From NCBI GenBank assembly GCA_944376195.1, contig CALWBW010000004.1, forward strand, positions 1 to 64,000: DNA of 64,000 bases. Direction: 5' to 3'. Position 1 is the stretch's first letter, and every line of letters starts with the position of its first letter. The translations under genes were made by a program, and so were the position numbers. Positions 36,830-45,954 of this stretch are shown here, piece after piece. The notes under the pieces were generated by a model. The model saw only the letters and a program-made list of their open reading frames with translations. It ran no database searches and was not told the DNA's origin. The stretch is from an uncultured Clostridia bacterium. Lineage in GTDB: Bacteria > Bacillota > Clostridia > Oscillospirales > QAMX01.

Positions 36830-37678
36830 ATGTCCATACAAATCTCCTCCGACAGTACCTGCGACTTGTCGCCGGAGCTTTTAAAGCAGTACGATATTAC
36901 CATCGCGCCGCTCTCAATTTTAAAAGGGGACACGTATTACAAAGATTGCATTGAAATTCAACCCGAAGATATTTTTGCGCACGTTGCCGCCGGTGGCGAA
37001 CTGTGTTCCACATCCGCCATCAATGTCGCGGATTATTATGAACTGTTCTCCGAACTGCGTAAAACGCACGACGCTGTGATTCATATCAGTATCAGCGCTG
37101 AGTTTTCCGCCTGTTATCGCAGTGCTTGCGCCGCGGCACAGGAACTGGACCACGTCTATGTGGTGGATTCCCGCAATCTTTCCACAGGGCACGGACATGT
37201 GGTGCTGGAAGCAGCAATATTGGCAAAAAAAGGACTCTCTGCCGAAGAAATTGTCGCTTATCTCCACGATTTAACGCCGCGAATTGACGCCAGCTTCATC
37301 CTTGATCATCTGGATTATCTTAAAAAAGGCGGACGGTGTTCCGCAGCTGCGGCATTTGGCGCCAATCTTTTTAACATTAAGCCCTGTATTGCCGTCATCG
37401 ATGGAAAGATGGACGTTATCAAGAAATACCGTGGATCTTTTGAAAAATGCCTGCGCGAATACGTCCGCGACAGGTTGGAGGGCCGGAAAGATCTCGATTT
37501 GGAACGTATTTTCATCACGCACACGCCGGTGGAAGACGGAATCGTCTCCATGGTGCGGGAGGAAGTTGCAAAATACGCCAAATTCAATCAGGTGCTTGAA
37601 ACCACAGCGGGATGCACCATTTCCTGTCACTGTGGTCCGCACACGCTCGGTATCCTGTTTATCCGGAAGCCGCAATAA
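36830..37678 (+). CDS. DegV-family fatty-acid-binding protein
   Basis: A 282-residue DegV (FakB-like) protein. IQISSDSTCDLSPELL at the N-terminus, STSAINVADYYELF and HISISAEFSACYRSA bind the fatty acid carboxylate in the family. In Gram-positives these present exogenous fatty acids to the kinase FakA, which is not in this window. The ATG at 36830 is used because the upstream part overlaps promoter sequence and GAAAGGTG lies before it. Confidence 0.92.
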   Translation: MSIQISSDSTCDLSPELLKQYDITIAPLSILKGDTYYKDCIEIQPEDIFAHVAAGGELCSTSAINVADYYELFSELRKTHDAVIHISISAEFSACYRSACAAAQELDHVYVVDSRNLSTGHGHVVLEAAILAKKGLSAEEIVAYLHDLTPRIDASFILDHLDYLKKGGRCSAAAAFGANLFNIKPCIAVIDGKMDVIKKYRGSFEKCLREYVRDRLEGRKDLDLERIFITHTPVEDGIVSMVREEVAKYAKFNQVLETTAGCTISCHCGPHTLGILFIRKPQ

Positions 37679-37691
37679 CACCAAACCACAA

Positions 37692-37735
37692 AAAAACCCC
37701 GCGCATCCCAAAACTGGGTATGCGCGGGGTTTTTG
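37692..37735 (+). terminator. Strong terminator after degV
   Basis: AAAAACCCCGCGCAT (37692-37706) pairs with ATGCGCGGGGTTTTT (37720-37734), with CCCA/TGGG extending the stem. A second GTCCCG/CGGGAC hairpin lies at 37767-37802 without a T-tract. Confidence 0.92.
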
Positions 37736-37879
37736 CTCGCAGGAAAGACTGAAAAATAGAAGTTGCGTCCCGCGGCACGCCGGGGGAGACATGCCACGGG
37801 ACATTGCGCGATCGTACAGCTACCGAACCGGATTCCTTCATCCGTGCGTTTTGCCATACATCGATTTTAAAGATGTTTT

Positions 37880-38551
37880 TTAAAAAATCTCCGCTCCGAA
37901 AGGAATATCATCCCAGCATTCCTGGGGATTCAGTCCAATGCTTTCCTTCCGTACACATGCCGTTTTCCGGAAAGACTCTCCATACGTAAGATGTAAGCTT
38001 TCTCCTAACAGAGTCTCGTCTTCCGATTCCGAATTCTGTGGGTTCAGCCGGTCTCTTGCAGCTTCCAGAGCTTCCCATTCCAAATCATGCATACGATCAA
38101 TCACCCACCGGCTGTAAGCGTTTGTAAACGTGCCTTCCTCCCAAAGCTTCCGTGCGCCGGCTTCTCCACAGTTGTAACACATCAGCGCCATGTGATAATC
38201 CAAATATTTTTCTAAATAACCGGAAAGCATATAGATCCCTGCTTGTACGTTTTGATAAGGGTTTTTGAGATCGTCAAGCCCCAGTTCTTCTTTTAACCAT
38301 GAGAAATTTACCACGCTAATTTGCATTAATCCAAAGCACGTTTCGTTATAATTCACCGCATCCGCATTCCAGCTGCTTTCTTTTTCAATTACGGCAAACA
38401 CCAAATATTCTGAAACGCCATATTCTTCGCAGAGTTCCCGAATATACGCTTTGAAATCTCCGTTTTCAGTCTGTTCACCATACCCCGCGGCACAAGCACC
38501 GCCGGAAAAGAGCAACAGCGCCAGCAATCCTATGACTATCTTTTGGAACAT
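37880..38551 (-). CDS. Exported lytic transglycosylase (SLT domain)
   Basis: A 223-residue protein with an N-terminal signal peptide (MFQKIVIGLLALLLFSGGACAAG) that could be processed by signal peptidase I, or as a lipoprotein at the Cys. The SLT domain has IEKESSWNADAVNYNE with the catalytic Glu, GLMQI and ALMCYNCGEAGA. It cleaves peptidoglycan glycan strands to anhydro-muropeptides. The start at 38551 has AAGGTGG 7 bases upstream. The last 60 residues are a charged tail of unknown role. It is divergent from pdaB. Confidence 0.9.
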   Translation of the reverse strand: MFQKIVIGLLALLLFSGGACAAGYGEQTENGDFKAYIRELCEEYGVSEYLVFAVIEKESSWNADAVNYNETCFGLMQISVVNFSWLKEELGLDDLKNPYQNVQAGIYMLSGYLEKYLDYHMALMCYNCGEAGARKLWEEGTFTNAYSRWVIDRMHDLEWEALEAARDRLNPQNSESEDETLLGESLHLTYGESFRKTACVRKESIGLNPQECWDDIPFGAEIF

Positions 38552-38624
38552 TTCACCGCCACCTTCCATTTGTGTCATATTTTACCATCTATTTCCATTT
38601 ATGTATGTCGACTTCTGTCGATCC

Positions 38625-38652
38625 GTATAAAAGTCGAAATCCGGCGCATACT
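38625..38652 (+). promoter_or_regulatory. Possible forespore (sigma-G-like) promoter of the PdaB-like gene
   Basis: GTATAA (38625-38630) and CATACT (38647-38652) are 16 bases apart, resembling sigma-G promoters (GYATA / CATnnTA). pdaB homologues in Bacillus are sporulation genes. Only a pattern match by eye. Confidence 0.4.
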
Positions 38653-38684
38653 GTAAGCGAACATTTTGAGAATGAGGTAGGATT

Positions 38685-39422
38685 ATGAGATTTTTTCAAA
38701 TAAAAAAGCGAATCTGTTTAGGTTTGGCTTTTCTTTTGGCGGCCACATCTCTGTCGGCGTTTGCCTTTGCGGCACGAGCGGATCGGGACCTTCCCATTTA
38801 CTGTGTCGGCCGGGAGGATAACGTTGTCTCGCTCTCCTTCGACGCCGCCTGGGGAAATGAGGACACCCAGCAGTTGATCGACATTTTGGCAAAATACAAC
38901 ATCAAAGCGACTTTTTTTGCCGTCGGCGAATGGGTGGATAAGTATCCGGAATCTGTGAAGGCGCTTCACGACGCCGGGCATGAAGTGATGAATCATTCCA
39001 ACACGCATCCGCACTTTACCCAGCTTTCTCCCACGCAAATGGCAGCAGAAGTCAATGCCTGCGCCGATAAAATTGAGGCCATCACCGGCGTACGTCCCGA
39101 TTTGTTTCGTCCTCCTTATGGCGACTATAACGATTCTGTCGTTTCCACCATGCGCGACGAAGGATTTTACACCATCCAGTGGGACGTCGATAGTCTCGAC
39201 TGGAAAAACCCGGGAAGTGATGCCATTGTAAAACGTGTGCTTGAAAAGACGAAATCCGGTTCCATCATCCTCTTTCATAATGCCGCTGAGCAAACACCTG
39301 CGGCGCTGCCCGCCGTCATTGAGGGGTTGATTGCACGAGGTTTTTCTTTCGCACCGATCTCCGAATTGATTTATCGGGACAATTACTATATGGATCACAC
39401 CGGTATGCAGGTGAAAGAATAA
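38685..39422 (+). CDS. PdaB-like polysaccharide deacetylase
   Basis: A 245-residue exported deacetylase (signal peptide at residues 1-30) of the CE4 NodB family. It has the PdaB variant SFDAAWGNED in place of TFDDGP, then HSNTHPH for the metal, RPPYGDYND, WDVDSLDWKNPG and ILFHN. PdaB is needed for spore cortex muramic-lactam formation or spore maintenance in Bacillus, so this supports a spore-forming lineage. A sigma-G-like promoter precedes it. It is divergent from a lytic transglycosylase. Confidence 0.9.
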   Translation: MRFFQIKKRICLGLAFLLAATSLSAFAFAARADRDLPIYCVGREDNVVSLSFDAAWGNEDTQQLIDILAKYNIKATFFAVGEWVDKYPESVKALHDAGHEVMNHSNTHPHFTQLSPTQMAAEVNACADKIEAITGVRPDLFRPPYGDYNDSVVSTMRDEGFYTIQWDVDSLDWKNPGSDAIVKRVLEKTKSGSIILFHNAAEQTPAALPAVIEGLIARGFSFAPISELIYRDNYYMDHTGMQVKE

Positions 39423-39423
39423 C

Positions 39424-39463
39424 AAATCACCCGGCAGGGCGTATGCCCTGCCGGGTGATTTTC
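39424..39463. terminator. Bidirectional terminator after the PdaB-like gene
   Basis: A 17-bp perfect stem (39424-39440 with 39445-39461) with loop GTAT. It also ends the minus-strand small ORF. Confidence 0.88.
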
Positions 39464-39499
39464 AAACGTGTTACATTTTGTTTTATGAAAGAGCGGCAA

Positions 39500-39643
39500 T
39501 CAGTTTTCCTTTGCCTTCTCCTGCTTCATGATAGGATACCACTCCCCAAATGCAAGAAAGAGAGAAATAAACAGACAAATCGGGGACAACACAATGCAAT
39601 TGACAAACTCTTTTTTTGCTGCAAGGTATGCTTCGCTGTGCAT
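39500..39643 (-). CDS. Predicted 47-residue single-pass membrane protein
   Basis: A small minus-strand frame whose ATG follows GGAAGGAG at 9-base spacing. The product starts MHSEAYLAAKKEFV, has a hydrophobic stretch (about residues 16-33) and ends in a Lys/Glu-rich tail. TATACT at 39717-39722 could be its -10, and the shared terminator at 39424-39463 would end the transcript. GGAGTCAGT overlapping its ribosome-binding site is complementary to ACTGACTCC at the start of the leader, which could hide the site. I recognise no family. It is too short to be sure and lies opposite a KdpDE-like pair. Confidence 0.45.
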   Translation of the reverse strand: MHSEAYLAAKKEFVNCIVLSPICLFISLFLAFGEWYPIMKQEKAKEN

Positions 39644-39890
39644 AAAAACTGACTCCTTCCAAAACTATGCGCTGAAGACGCTGGATTTTCGGCCTGCCCG
39701 TCGCATGCCGGGAGTCAGTATATCATATCTCCTCGCTAATTTTCCGGAAAGCTTCTTAAAAGACGGAGGGGAAATATTTCTCTTTTTTTACGCTTGTGGT
39801 ATACTGCAATCTGGGTGGTTTTCGGATTGCCGGGAGCGGCAACTTTATTTGAAAGAAACACTTTTGAATTGATGGACAAACGGAGGCATT

Positions 39891-40961
39891 ATGAAACAGC
39901 TTCGATTTCTTTCCCTCATCAAAAACAGCGTTGTTTTGGTTGCTTCCATGTTGTCCTGCATCTTTTTATGCTACGGACTTTCTTTTCTCTTTGACGACAA
40001 CAATCCTTTTGCCGTGCCGATTTTTATCCTCGGCGTCGCGCTGGTTTCCCGTTTTTCGGACGGTTATTTTTGCGGAATTGCCGCGTCGGTCATCGGCGTA
40101 TTTTGCGTCAACTATATGTTTACTTACCCATTCTGGGAATTTGATATCACGCTGACCGGCTATCCGCTCACATTCACTGTCATGCTGCTCGTCTCCGTTT
40201 TAATCAGCACGTTGACTACCCAGGTGAAACAGCAGCAGCGCGCCATGTATGAAGCCAAAAGTGAAAACATGCGTGCAAATCTGCTCCGTGCGATTTCACA
40301 CGATATTCGAACGCCGCTGGCCTCCATTATCGGGGCAAGTTCTGTTCTCCTGGAACGCAACGAGCTGGACGACGTCTCCCGCCGTGAACTTCTGGAATCC
40401 ATTCACAAAGACGCGCAGTGGCTCACCCGCGTCACGGAGAACATCCTTTCCGTGACCAAATTCAGCGAGGAGGGCGTGCGTTTGAAACTAACGGATGAGA
40501 TTGCGGAAGAAATTGTCGGAAGCGCCATTCATAAATTTCGCAGAATAGATCAAAACATTGAAATTGCCGTGCATAAACCCGATGAAATCCTGTTTGTCCC
40601 CATGGAAGCAACGCTGATTGAACAGGTACTCATCAATTTATTTGAAAACGCCGTTCACCATGGAAAGTACGCCACCAAAATTGTCCTGGATATCACCGCC
40701 GACGCCCAACGTGCAACGTTCAGTGTATCTGATAACGGCGCGGGGATAGATGAGGCCATTCTGCCTCACTTATTTGACGGCAGTCTTTTAGCGAAACAAG
40801 AAGCCTCGCAGGACGGAAGCCGAAACATGGGGATTGGATTATCGGTGTGCCGTTCCATTGTAGCCGCACATGGAGGCAGAATGGAAGCGCATAATCACGC
40901 CGGGGGCGGTGCAACCGTTTCGTTCTGGCTTCCAATGGAGGGACAACATGATAAAAGATAA
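39891..40961 (+). CDS. KdpD-like sensor histidine kinase lacking the N-terminal KdpD domain
   Basis: A 356-residue kinase with four membrane segments between residues 13 and 110 (DUF4118-like), then a HisKA domain with His137 in AISHDIRTPLASI, the N-box LINLFENAVHHG, DNGAGIDE and GIGLSVCRSIV. The cytoplasmic KdpD/USP module of enteric KdpD is absent, as in many Firmicutes. No kdpFABC genes are present here, so the signal could be potassium, c-di-AMP-linked turgor or something else. It overlaps the response regulator by 14 bases. Confidence 0.9.
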   Translation: MKQLRFLSLIKNSVVLVASMLSCIFLCYGLSFLFDDNNPFAVPIFILGVALVSRFSDGYFCGIAASVIGVFCVNYMFTYPFWEFDITLTGYPLTFTVMLLVSVLISTLTTQVKQQQRAMYEAKSENMRANLLRAISHDIRTPLASIIGASSVLLERNELDDVSRRELLESIHKDAQWLTRVTENILSVTKFSEEGVRLKLTDEIAEEIVGSAIHKFRRIDQNIEIAVHKPDEILFVPMEATLIEQVLINLFENAVHHGKYATKIVLDITADAQRATFSVSDNGAGIDEAILPHLFDGSLLAKQEASQDGSRNMGIGLSVCRSIVAAHGGRMEAHNHAGGGATVSFWLPMEGQHDKR

Positions 40962-41670
40962 AATTCTGGTTGTGGAAGATGACGCGGGAATCCGTAAATT
41001 TTTACAGGCGACCCTGTCTGCAAACGACTATCAGGTCATCCTGGCTTCGGATGGGAAAACGGCGCTCAGTCTTGCGTCGTCGCACTGCCCCGTCTGTATC
41101 TTGTTGGATCTCGGTCTTCCGGATCTGGATGGCAACGAAATCATTCGCCAGCTCCGCTTGTGGACTACAATCCCGATTATCGTCATTTCCGCACGCACGA
41201 CGGAGGACGATAAGGCAGAAGCGCTGGATCTTGGCGCGGATGATTATCTGACGAAACCCTTTGGCACGGTGGAACTCCTGGCCCGTATCCGCACGGCAAT
41301 CCGGCATACAAGAACAACCGCGGAAAATCAGGAAATTTCCTTAAATGACAGCTACACCATCGGCGGTCTGGTTGTCGACTTTCGAAAACACCGCGTACTG
41401 GTGGACGGCCGCGACGTCAACCTTACGCCAAACGAATTCCGCATTGTCTCCCTGCTTGCCATTCATGCAGGGAGAGTGCTGACCTATAAATTCATGCTGC
41501 ATGAACTCTGGGGGCCAACCGCCAGCAGCGATAATAAAATCCTGCGGGTACACATGGCGAATATCCGCCGGAAGCTGGAACCCAATCCCGACGAACCAGT
41601 CTACCTGCATACGGAAACCGGCGTCGGCTACCGTATGGCGGATCACGAGGATTTTTTGCAAAACAAGTAG
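40948..41670 (+). CDS. KdpE-like response regulator (OmpR family)
   Basis: A 240-residue regulator: receiver domain with VVEDDAG, phospho-acceptor Asp54 in LLDLGLPDLDG and the Lys in YLTKPFG, then a winged-helix DNA-binding domain (VNLTPNEFRIVSLLA, VHMANIRRKLEPNP, VGYRM). The ATG at 40948 lies within the end of the kinase gene, typical of coupled pairs. Its target genes are not visible in the window. Confidence 0.94.
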   Translation: MIKDKILVVEDDAGIRKFLQATLSANDYQVILASDGKTALSLASSHCPVCILLDLGLPDLDGNEIIRQLRLWTTIPIIVISARTTEDDKAEALDLGADDYLTKPFGTVELLARIRTAIRHTRTTAENQEISLNDSYTIGGLVVDFRKHRVLVDGRDVNLTPNEFRIVSLLAIHAGRVLTYKFMLHELWGPTASSDNKILRVHMANIRRKLEPNPDEPVYLHTETGVGYRMADHEDFLQNK

Positions 41671-41678
41671 CTATAATA

Positions 41679-41714
41679 AAACGGGGACTGGTTTTCAGTC
41701 CCCGTTTCTCTTTC
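41679..41714. terminator. Bidirectional terminator between the response regulator and nitroreductase
   Basis: AAACGGGGACT/AGTCCCCGTTT stem (41679-41689 with 41697-41707), followed by CTCTTTCTC and flanked by A-rich sequence. Confidence 0.82.
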
Positions 41715-41716
41715 TC

Positions 41717-42307
41717 TCAAACCATGGTAATGCGGATGTCCTTACGCGGCAACGGCGTCCTCTCCGGCAGTCCGTCCGGTGTATCTGCGTAACCAAGCGC
41801 AACCGCACCGCAGACCGTTTCTTCCGCTCCCACGCCAAACTGTGCCAAATAGGCGCGGATTTCCGGGTTTTCATCCAGCCAGTGAAGTTGGTTGATCCAA
41901 CAGCTCCCCAAGTCCAGTGCATTCGCCATCAGCATCATATTTTCCAGCGCACAGGCGCTGTCCGCCATGGCGTTGCCGTAGCCCTTTTTGTTTGTGACCA
42001 CAATCAAAACCGGCGCGCCATAGTGAAACACATAATTGCCCCGCTGCGAAAGCCGGATGGAATTGGCAAGGGAGGCGTACGTCGTCTCATCATATGTCAT
42101 GCCGCGAAACGCCTGCTGCACCCGTTCTGCAAGTTCTGCAAGCACTTGCGGGTCTTTCAAAACCACAAAATGCCAGCTCTGATTATTCCCCCCGCTCGGC
42201 GCATAACAGCCGGCTTCCAAAACCGCATGTATTTTTTCCGATTCCACCGGCTTTGACGCATAGCGGCGCGTAGAACGTCGGGACTTGATCCATGTCAGCA
42301 TATCCAT
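41717..42307 (-). CDS. Nitroreductase-family protein
   Basis: A 196-residue FMN-dependent oxidoreductase of the nitroreductase fold: IKSRRSTRRYASKPV at the N-terminus, CYAPSGGNNQSWHFVV, and GSCWINQLHW followed by ALGYAD. The start at 42307 has AAAGGA upstream. It lies 84 bases after sufB on the same strand and could be read from the suf transcript. Substrate unknown. Confidence 0.9.
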   Translation of the reverse strand: MDMLTWIKSRRSTRRYASKPVESEKIHAVLEAGCYAPSGGNNQSWHFVVLKDPQVLAELAERVQQAFRGMTYDETTYASLANSIRLSQRGNYVFHYGAPVLIVVTNKKGYGNAMADSACALENMMLMANALDLGSCWINQLHWLDENPEIRAYLAQFGVGAEETVCGAVALGYADTPDGLPERTPLPRKDIRITMV

Positions 42308-42391
42308 AAATGCTATTCCTTTCTCAAAAACGGAATTTTCCCCATTGTTCACGGCAAATCTCTGCAAAAAAGGATCCCGCTATCGATTCTG

Positions 42392-43312
42392 TCACCGCAG
42401 GAAACCCTGAATGATGACCTCTTCCGCCTCCTGCTCATCCATACCAAAAGACATCAGTTTCACAAGCTGATCGTTGTTAATACGGCCAATTGCCGCCTCA
42501 TGGACGATCTGCGCCTGCGCATGGTTGGCGGCGATTTCCGGGATGGACCGGATTTTCGCCTGATCCATGATAATGGAATCGCATTGAATATGCGCAGCAC
42601 AGGCACTATTGCCCACAGCACGCGGGTTAAAAATTTGCTGGGATTGGTCACGCCCGACAGAACGCGACACAATCTGCGCGGAGGAACCCTCCCCATTGAG
42701 GTTTACTTCCATGTCGGAGCGGGCCAACTGATTGCCATGCGTCATCAGACGCTCCGTGACGATAATTTTCGCACCCTGCGCCAAATTGGCCGTCGTATTA
42801 CGAATGGTGGAATCTACGCCTTTAATCTGTACGGTTTCCAGTTCGCAGACGGCGTTTTCCTCCAGTTCTAAAATGGTTGTCGGGTTCATAATACGCTCGC
42901 CGCGCCCATCGCCCTCACCATAGTGCTTTTCTACATACTTCACATGTGCGTTCTTTCCAATAAAGAAACGATGAATCCCATCGTGCTCGCTCTTATCGTC
43001 CCCGGCATTATGAATACCGCATCCCGCGACAATCAAAACATCCGCATCCTCGCCGATGTGGAAATCGTTATACACCGTCTCCGTAATTCCGGCCTCTGTA
43101 ATAATCACCGGGATATGCACGCTTTCATTCTTTGTCCCGGGTTTGATATAGACATCAATGCCGGGCTTGTCTTCTTTTGTGGTAATCACAATATGTTCCG
43201 TCGAGTGCCGGCCTGCCCCTTCGCTGTTTTTTCGAATATTATAAGCGCCAGCGGGGATTTCATGCAGCCCGGCTATCTGCTCCAGCAATTCAAAATCCAT
43301 TTTGGAAATCAT
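42392..43312 (-). CDS. sufB: SufB/SufD-like Fe-S cluster scaffold (short form)
   Basis: A 306-residue SufB-family beta-helix protein, shorter than enteric SufB (about 495). It has the C-terminal family core NSACAAHIQCDSIIMDQA and PEIAANHAQAQIVHEAAIGRI. Paired only with SufC it makes the minimal SufBC system of many anaerobes, which lack SufD, SufS and SufU in the cluster. The sulfur donor is therefore not encoded here. It overlaps sufC by ATGA. Confidence 0.9.
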   Translation of the reverse strand: MISKMDFELLEQIAGLHEIPAGAYNIRKNSEGAGRHSTEHIVITTKEDKPGIDVYIKPGTKNESVHIPVIITEAGITETVYNDFHIGEDADVLIVAGCGIHNAGDDKSEHDGIHRFFIGKNAHVKYVEKHYGEGDGRGERIMNPTTILELEENAVCELETVQIKGVDSTIRNTTANLAQGAKIIVTERLMTHGNQLARSDMEVNLNGEGSSAQIVSRSVGRDQSQQIFNPRAVGNSACAAHIQCDSIIMDQAKIRSIPEIAANHAQAQIVHEAAIGRINNDQLVKLMSFGMDEQEAEEVIIQGFLR

Positions 43313-44040
43313 TTTGCCGCCCCCTTAAAATCACATTCACACGCAAATTCTCCGAGCAGTGTCGGTAAAATCTCGTTGCGCGGCCCATCTGACCGGATCC
43401 GGCCATGGTCAATCACCACAATCCGGTCGGCCAGCATCATAATCCGCTCCTGATGGGAGATAATCATCATGCTGTTTTCGCCTTTTTCATGCAGTTTTTG
43501 AAACGTATCCACCAACATGGCGAAACTCCAGAGGTCAATCCCTGCTTCCGGTTCATCAAAAATCGCAAGCGCCGGATTGCGCGCCATCAGCGTCGCAATC
43601 TCAATCCGTTTCACCTCGCCGCCGGAAAGAGACGAGTCCAATTCCCGGTTTAAATAGTCCTTGGAGCAAAGCCCTACATCCGTTAAATACTGGCAACAGG
43701 CATCCTCCGGAAGCGCACTGCCGTAAGCCAAGCTCAAAAGCTTCCGCACCGTCAGCCCTTTGAACCGTGGCGGCTGCTGAAACGCATAGCCTACGCCCAA
43801 GCGAGCGCGTTCCGTGACGCTCAGATGGGTAATATCCTGTCCGTTCCATAAAATCGTTCCGTCCGTTGGCTGCTCAATTCCCATGACCAGACGTGCAAGC
43901 GTACTCTTTCCGCCGCCATTCGGGCCGGTTACAACAACAAATTCCCCATCTTCCACCTTTAGGCTGACGTTATCGATAATTTCAAGTTCCTGTCCGGCGT
44001 CGCCGTCAACGCGGAAACTTAAATCCTTTATTTCTAGCAT
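43309..44040 (-). CDS. sufC: Fe-S assembly ATPase SufC
   Basis: A 243-residue ABC-type ATPase. Walker A is GPNGGGKST (Gly instead of the more usual Ser in the P-loop), followed by the signature LSGGEVKRIEIATLMA, Walker B LAIFDEPEAGID and SHQERIM. It powers cluster assembly on SufB. It has its own promoter and is the first gene of the suf pair. Confidence 0.94.
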   Translation of the reverse strand: MLEIKDLSFRVDGDAGQELEIIDNVSLKVEDGEFVVVTGPNGGGKSTLARLVMGIEQPTDGTILWNGQDITHLSVTERARLGVGYAFQQPPRFKGLTVRKLLSLAYGSALPEDACCQYLTDVGLCSKDYLNRELDSSLSGGEVKRIEIATLMARNPALAIFDEPEAGIDLWSFAMLVDTFQKLHEKGENSMMIISHQERIMMLADRIVVIDHGRIRSDGPRNEILPTLLGEFACECDFKGAAK

Positions 44041-44079
44041 CTCAGGTTCCTCTCCCTGTCTGTCTTATTCTATGGTTAA

Positions 44080-44108
44080 ACTATATCATTTTCGTGTACA
44101 TTTGTCAA
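44080..44108 (-). promoter_or_regulatory. Promoter of sufCB
   Basis: On the minus strand TTGACA (44103-44108) and TATAGT (44080-44085) are 17 bases apart. It lies between the glycosidase gene and sufC. Confidence 0.85.
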
Positions 44109-44127
44109 GAGTGAAATCCTATTAATT

Positions 44128-45954
44128 TTATAGGTTTTCTTGCAAAGGCCGCTCCGGCGCATCCACATATCCATTTTCGATCAGAGCGATCAAAGTCAAA
44201 AGCCCTCCCCAATGATAAAACTTATCGCTTCTCGGGTTGGGACAGCCCCACCCGTCGTCGCTGGAGTAATTTTCATGAATATGCCCAAATTTCCGCCACT
44301 CCTGCAAGATCAGCGCAACTGACTTTTCCGAAAGGTCTCGGCATACTTCCCCCGCTCCCATACGACGGAAGGCCAGATACGCCAAAAAATTCGTTGGTGC
44401 CCAGATCCTGCCGCGCCAATACATTTGATCCGCATACGCCGGGTCGTTGCGGGCAATCGTGGGGATGACGAATTCCCCGTAAAATTCCGCCGGGTCAAAA
44501 TAGTGGGCGCACAGACTTGCTGCCTGCTCTTTCGTCACGGAGGGGCAGAAGCCTGCGTAAAAGTTCGTCGGTCCGATACGGTGCGACAACGCGCCGGTGA
44601 TAAGATCCCGGTTTAAAAACATCCCGCTTTCCGCATCCCAAAGCGTCTGCATTCCCTGGTCGGCGCGGCGTCCGCGGTCCTCAATTTCTTCCCGCTCCGG
44701 ACGGCCCAATATCCGCGCAATATCCGCCAGCGCCTCACAATCCATACAGTAAAGGCCCGTCAGGCCCACATCCGCCAGCTGCATCAGACCCGTTTCCGCA
44801 TCAAACGCGATGCCGTCGAACATCGGGGAATTGTCCAGCCCGGATTCATATTCCGCCGCCTGATGGTTATTGACGTCATGGAGGGCAAAGGGCTGCGGTA
44901 CAGCATCCGACCCCCAGCACATCGTGCCGTTTTCAAGCATGCGATTTTCCGCAAACCAGCGATTCCAGGAAAGCAACGCGTCAAAGCTCTCCTCAAGAAT
45001 CCATTTTTCCCCATAACGCCGGTAAAGTTCCCGGAACGTCATGGCTCCCACCGGTGGTTGGGAGCGGTCCCGGCTCTTATAATCCCCTGCCGCGCCGAAA
45101 TTCGGAATAAACCCCCGCTCCGTCGCTTCATTTGTAATGGCGAACGCATTGGCATACGCCAGTTCACGCGATTCCGGAGCAGCCATCAGCGCACAGAAAT
45201 ACGTATCCCAGTCAAACAGTACATACCCGCCCCAATTGACGTTCCAAATCCGGCTGACTGGAGAACACAGCCGCCGATGTTCGGGTTCATAAATGGTGTT
45301 CCAGGCATAACCGGTACGCATAGCCGTATAAGCTTCAGCAAGGGCGCCATATTTTTCTGTGCTCTTCTTTGCCGCCGCATATGCGTCAGACAAAATCTTG
45401 CGTGCTTCCTCCACGGTTACCGGACGGCCTGTTGAAACCGCAACCGGCGCGTTCAAATCCGCGGCGCGCACTACGCCAAACCCACCCAGATGCAGTTCGC
45501 GCGTGTCGGAGTCCGTCATAAATACCCGGATTGTCCCACTGTCGGTTACGCCTTCCACGCAGTCCTGCCGCAGATAAGCCGCGCCCGGCCGGTTCCAAAG
45601 GAATCCGCATTCCAGAAAGAGGATCAGTTGCCGGCAAGCATCATTTTTCGGTTCAATTAAAACAACCTGTTCCCGTCCCTGGGCGCTGGACCGAATATCC
45701 AGTTTTGCGCCGCGGTACTCCAGTTCCAGCTGCGTATAAGAGCCGTCCACGGTACGCAGTCCCGGATGAATGTGCTCTTCCTTTTCTCCAAATCGGCCAA
45801 TTAACGCGTTTCGCAGTACACTCTTATCGACACGGTGTTTCAATCCCAGCCGAATTGCAAACCCTTCCGGCAACAGAACGTGCGACAGTACGGAATACGT
45901 ATCAAATGTGTTAAAACCACACAACATTTCTTCACGCAACAAATCGTAATTCAT
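44128..45954 (-). CDS. GH63-like (alpha/alpha)6 glycoside hydrolase
   Basis: A 608-residue cytoplasmic glycosidase of the trehalase/GH63/MGH type. An N-terminal beta-sandwich (about residues 1-190) precedes the helical barrel with WNVNWGGYVLFDWDTYF, NNHQAAEYESGLDNSPMFDG and the C-terminal HENYSSDDGWG, where the general acid Asp and base Glu of the family reside. It probably hydrolyses an alpha-glucoside or mannosylglycerate-like substrate. The ATG at 45954 is preceded by GGGGGTG; a GTG nine bases upstream is less likely. A TATAAT -10 lies at 46009-46014 on the minus strand. Confidence 0.85.
   Translation of the reverse strand: MNYDLLREEMLCGFNTFDTYSVLSHVLLPEGFAIRLGLKHRVDKSVLRNALIGRFGEKEEHIHPGLRTVDGSYTQLELEYRGAKLDIRSSAQGREQVVLIEPKNDACRQLILFLECGFLWNRPGAAYLRQDCVEGVTDSGTIRVFMTDSDTRELHLGGFGVVRAADLNAPVAVSTGRPVTVEEARKILSDAYAAAKKSTEKYGALAEAYTAMRTGYAWNTIYEPEHRRLCSPVSRIWNVNWGGYVLFDWDTYFCALMAAPESRELAYANAFAITNEATERGFIPNFGAAGDYKSRDRSQPPVGAMTFRELYRRYGEKWILEESFDALLSWNRWFAENRMLENGTMCWGSDAVPQPFALHDVNNHQAAEYESGLDNSPMFDGIAFDAETGLMQLADVGLTGLYCMDCEALADIARILGRPEREEIEDRGRRADQGMQTLWDAESGMFLNRDLITGALSHRIGPTNFYAGFCPSVTKEQAASLCAHYFDPAEFYGEFVIPTIARNDPAYADQMYWRGRIWAPTNFLAYLAFRRMGAGEVCRDLSEKSVALILQEWRKFGHIHENYSSDDGWGCPNPRSDKFYHWGGLLTLIALIENGYVDAPERPLQENL

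Noticed and set aside
39891-41670. Kdp potassium-transport locus
   Set aside because: Only a truncated KdpD-like kinase and a KdpE-like regulator exist here. No kdpFABC is present and no c-di-AMP riboswitch is evident in the leader.
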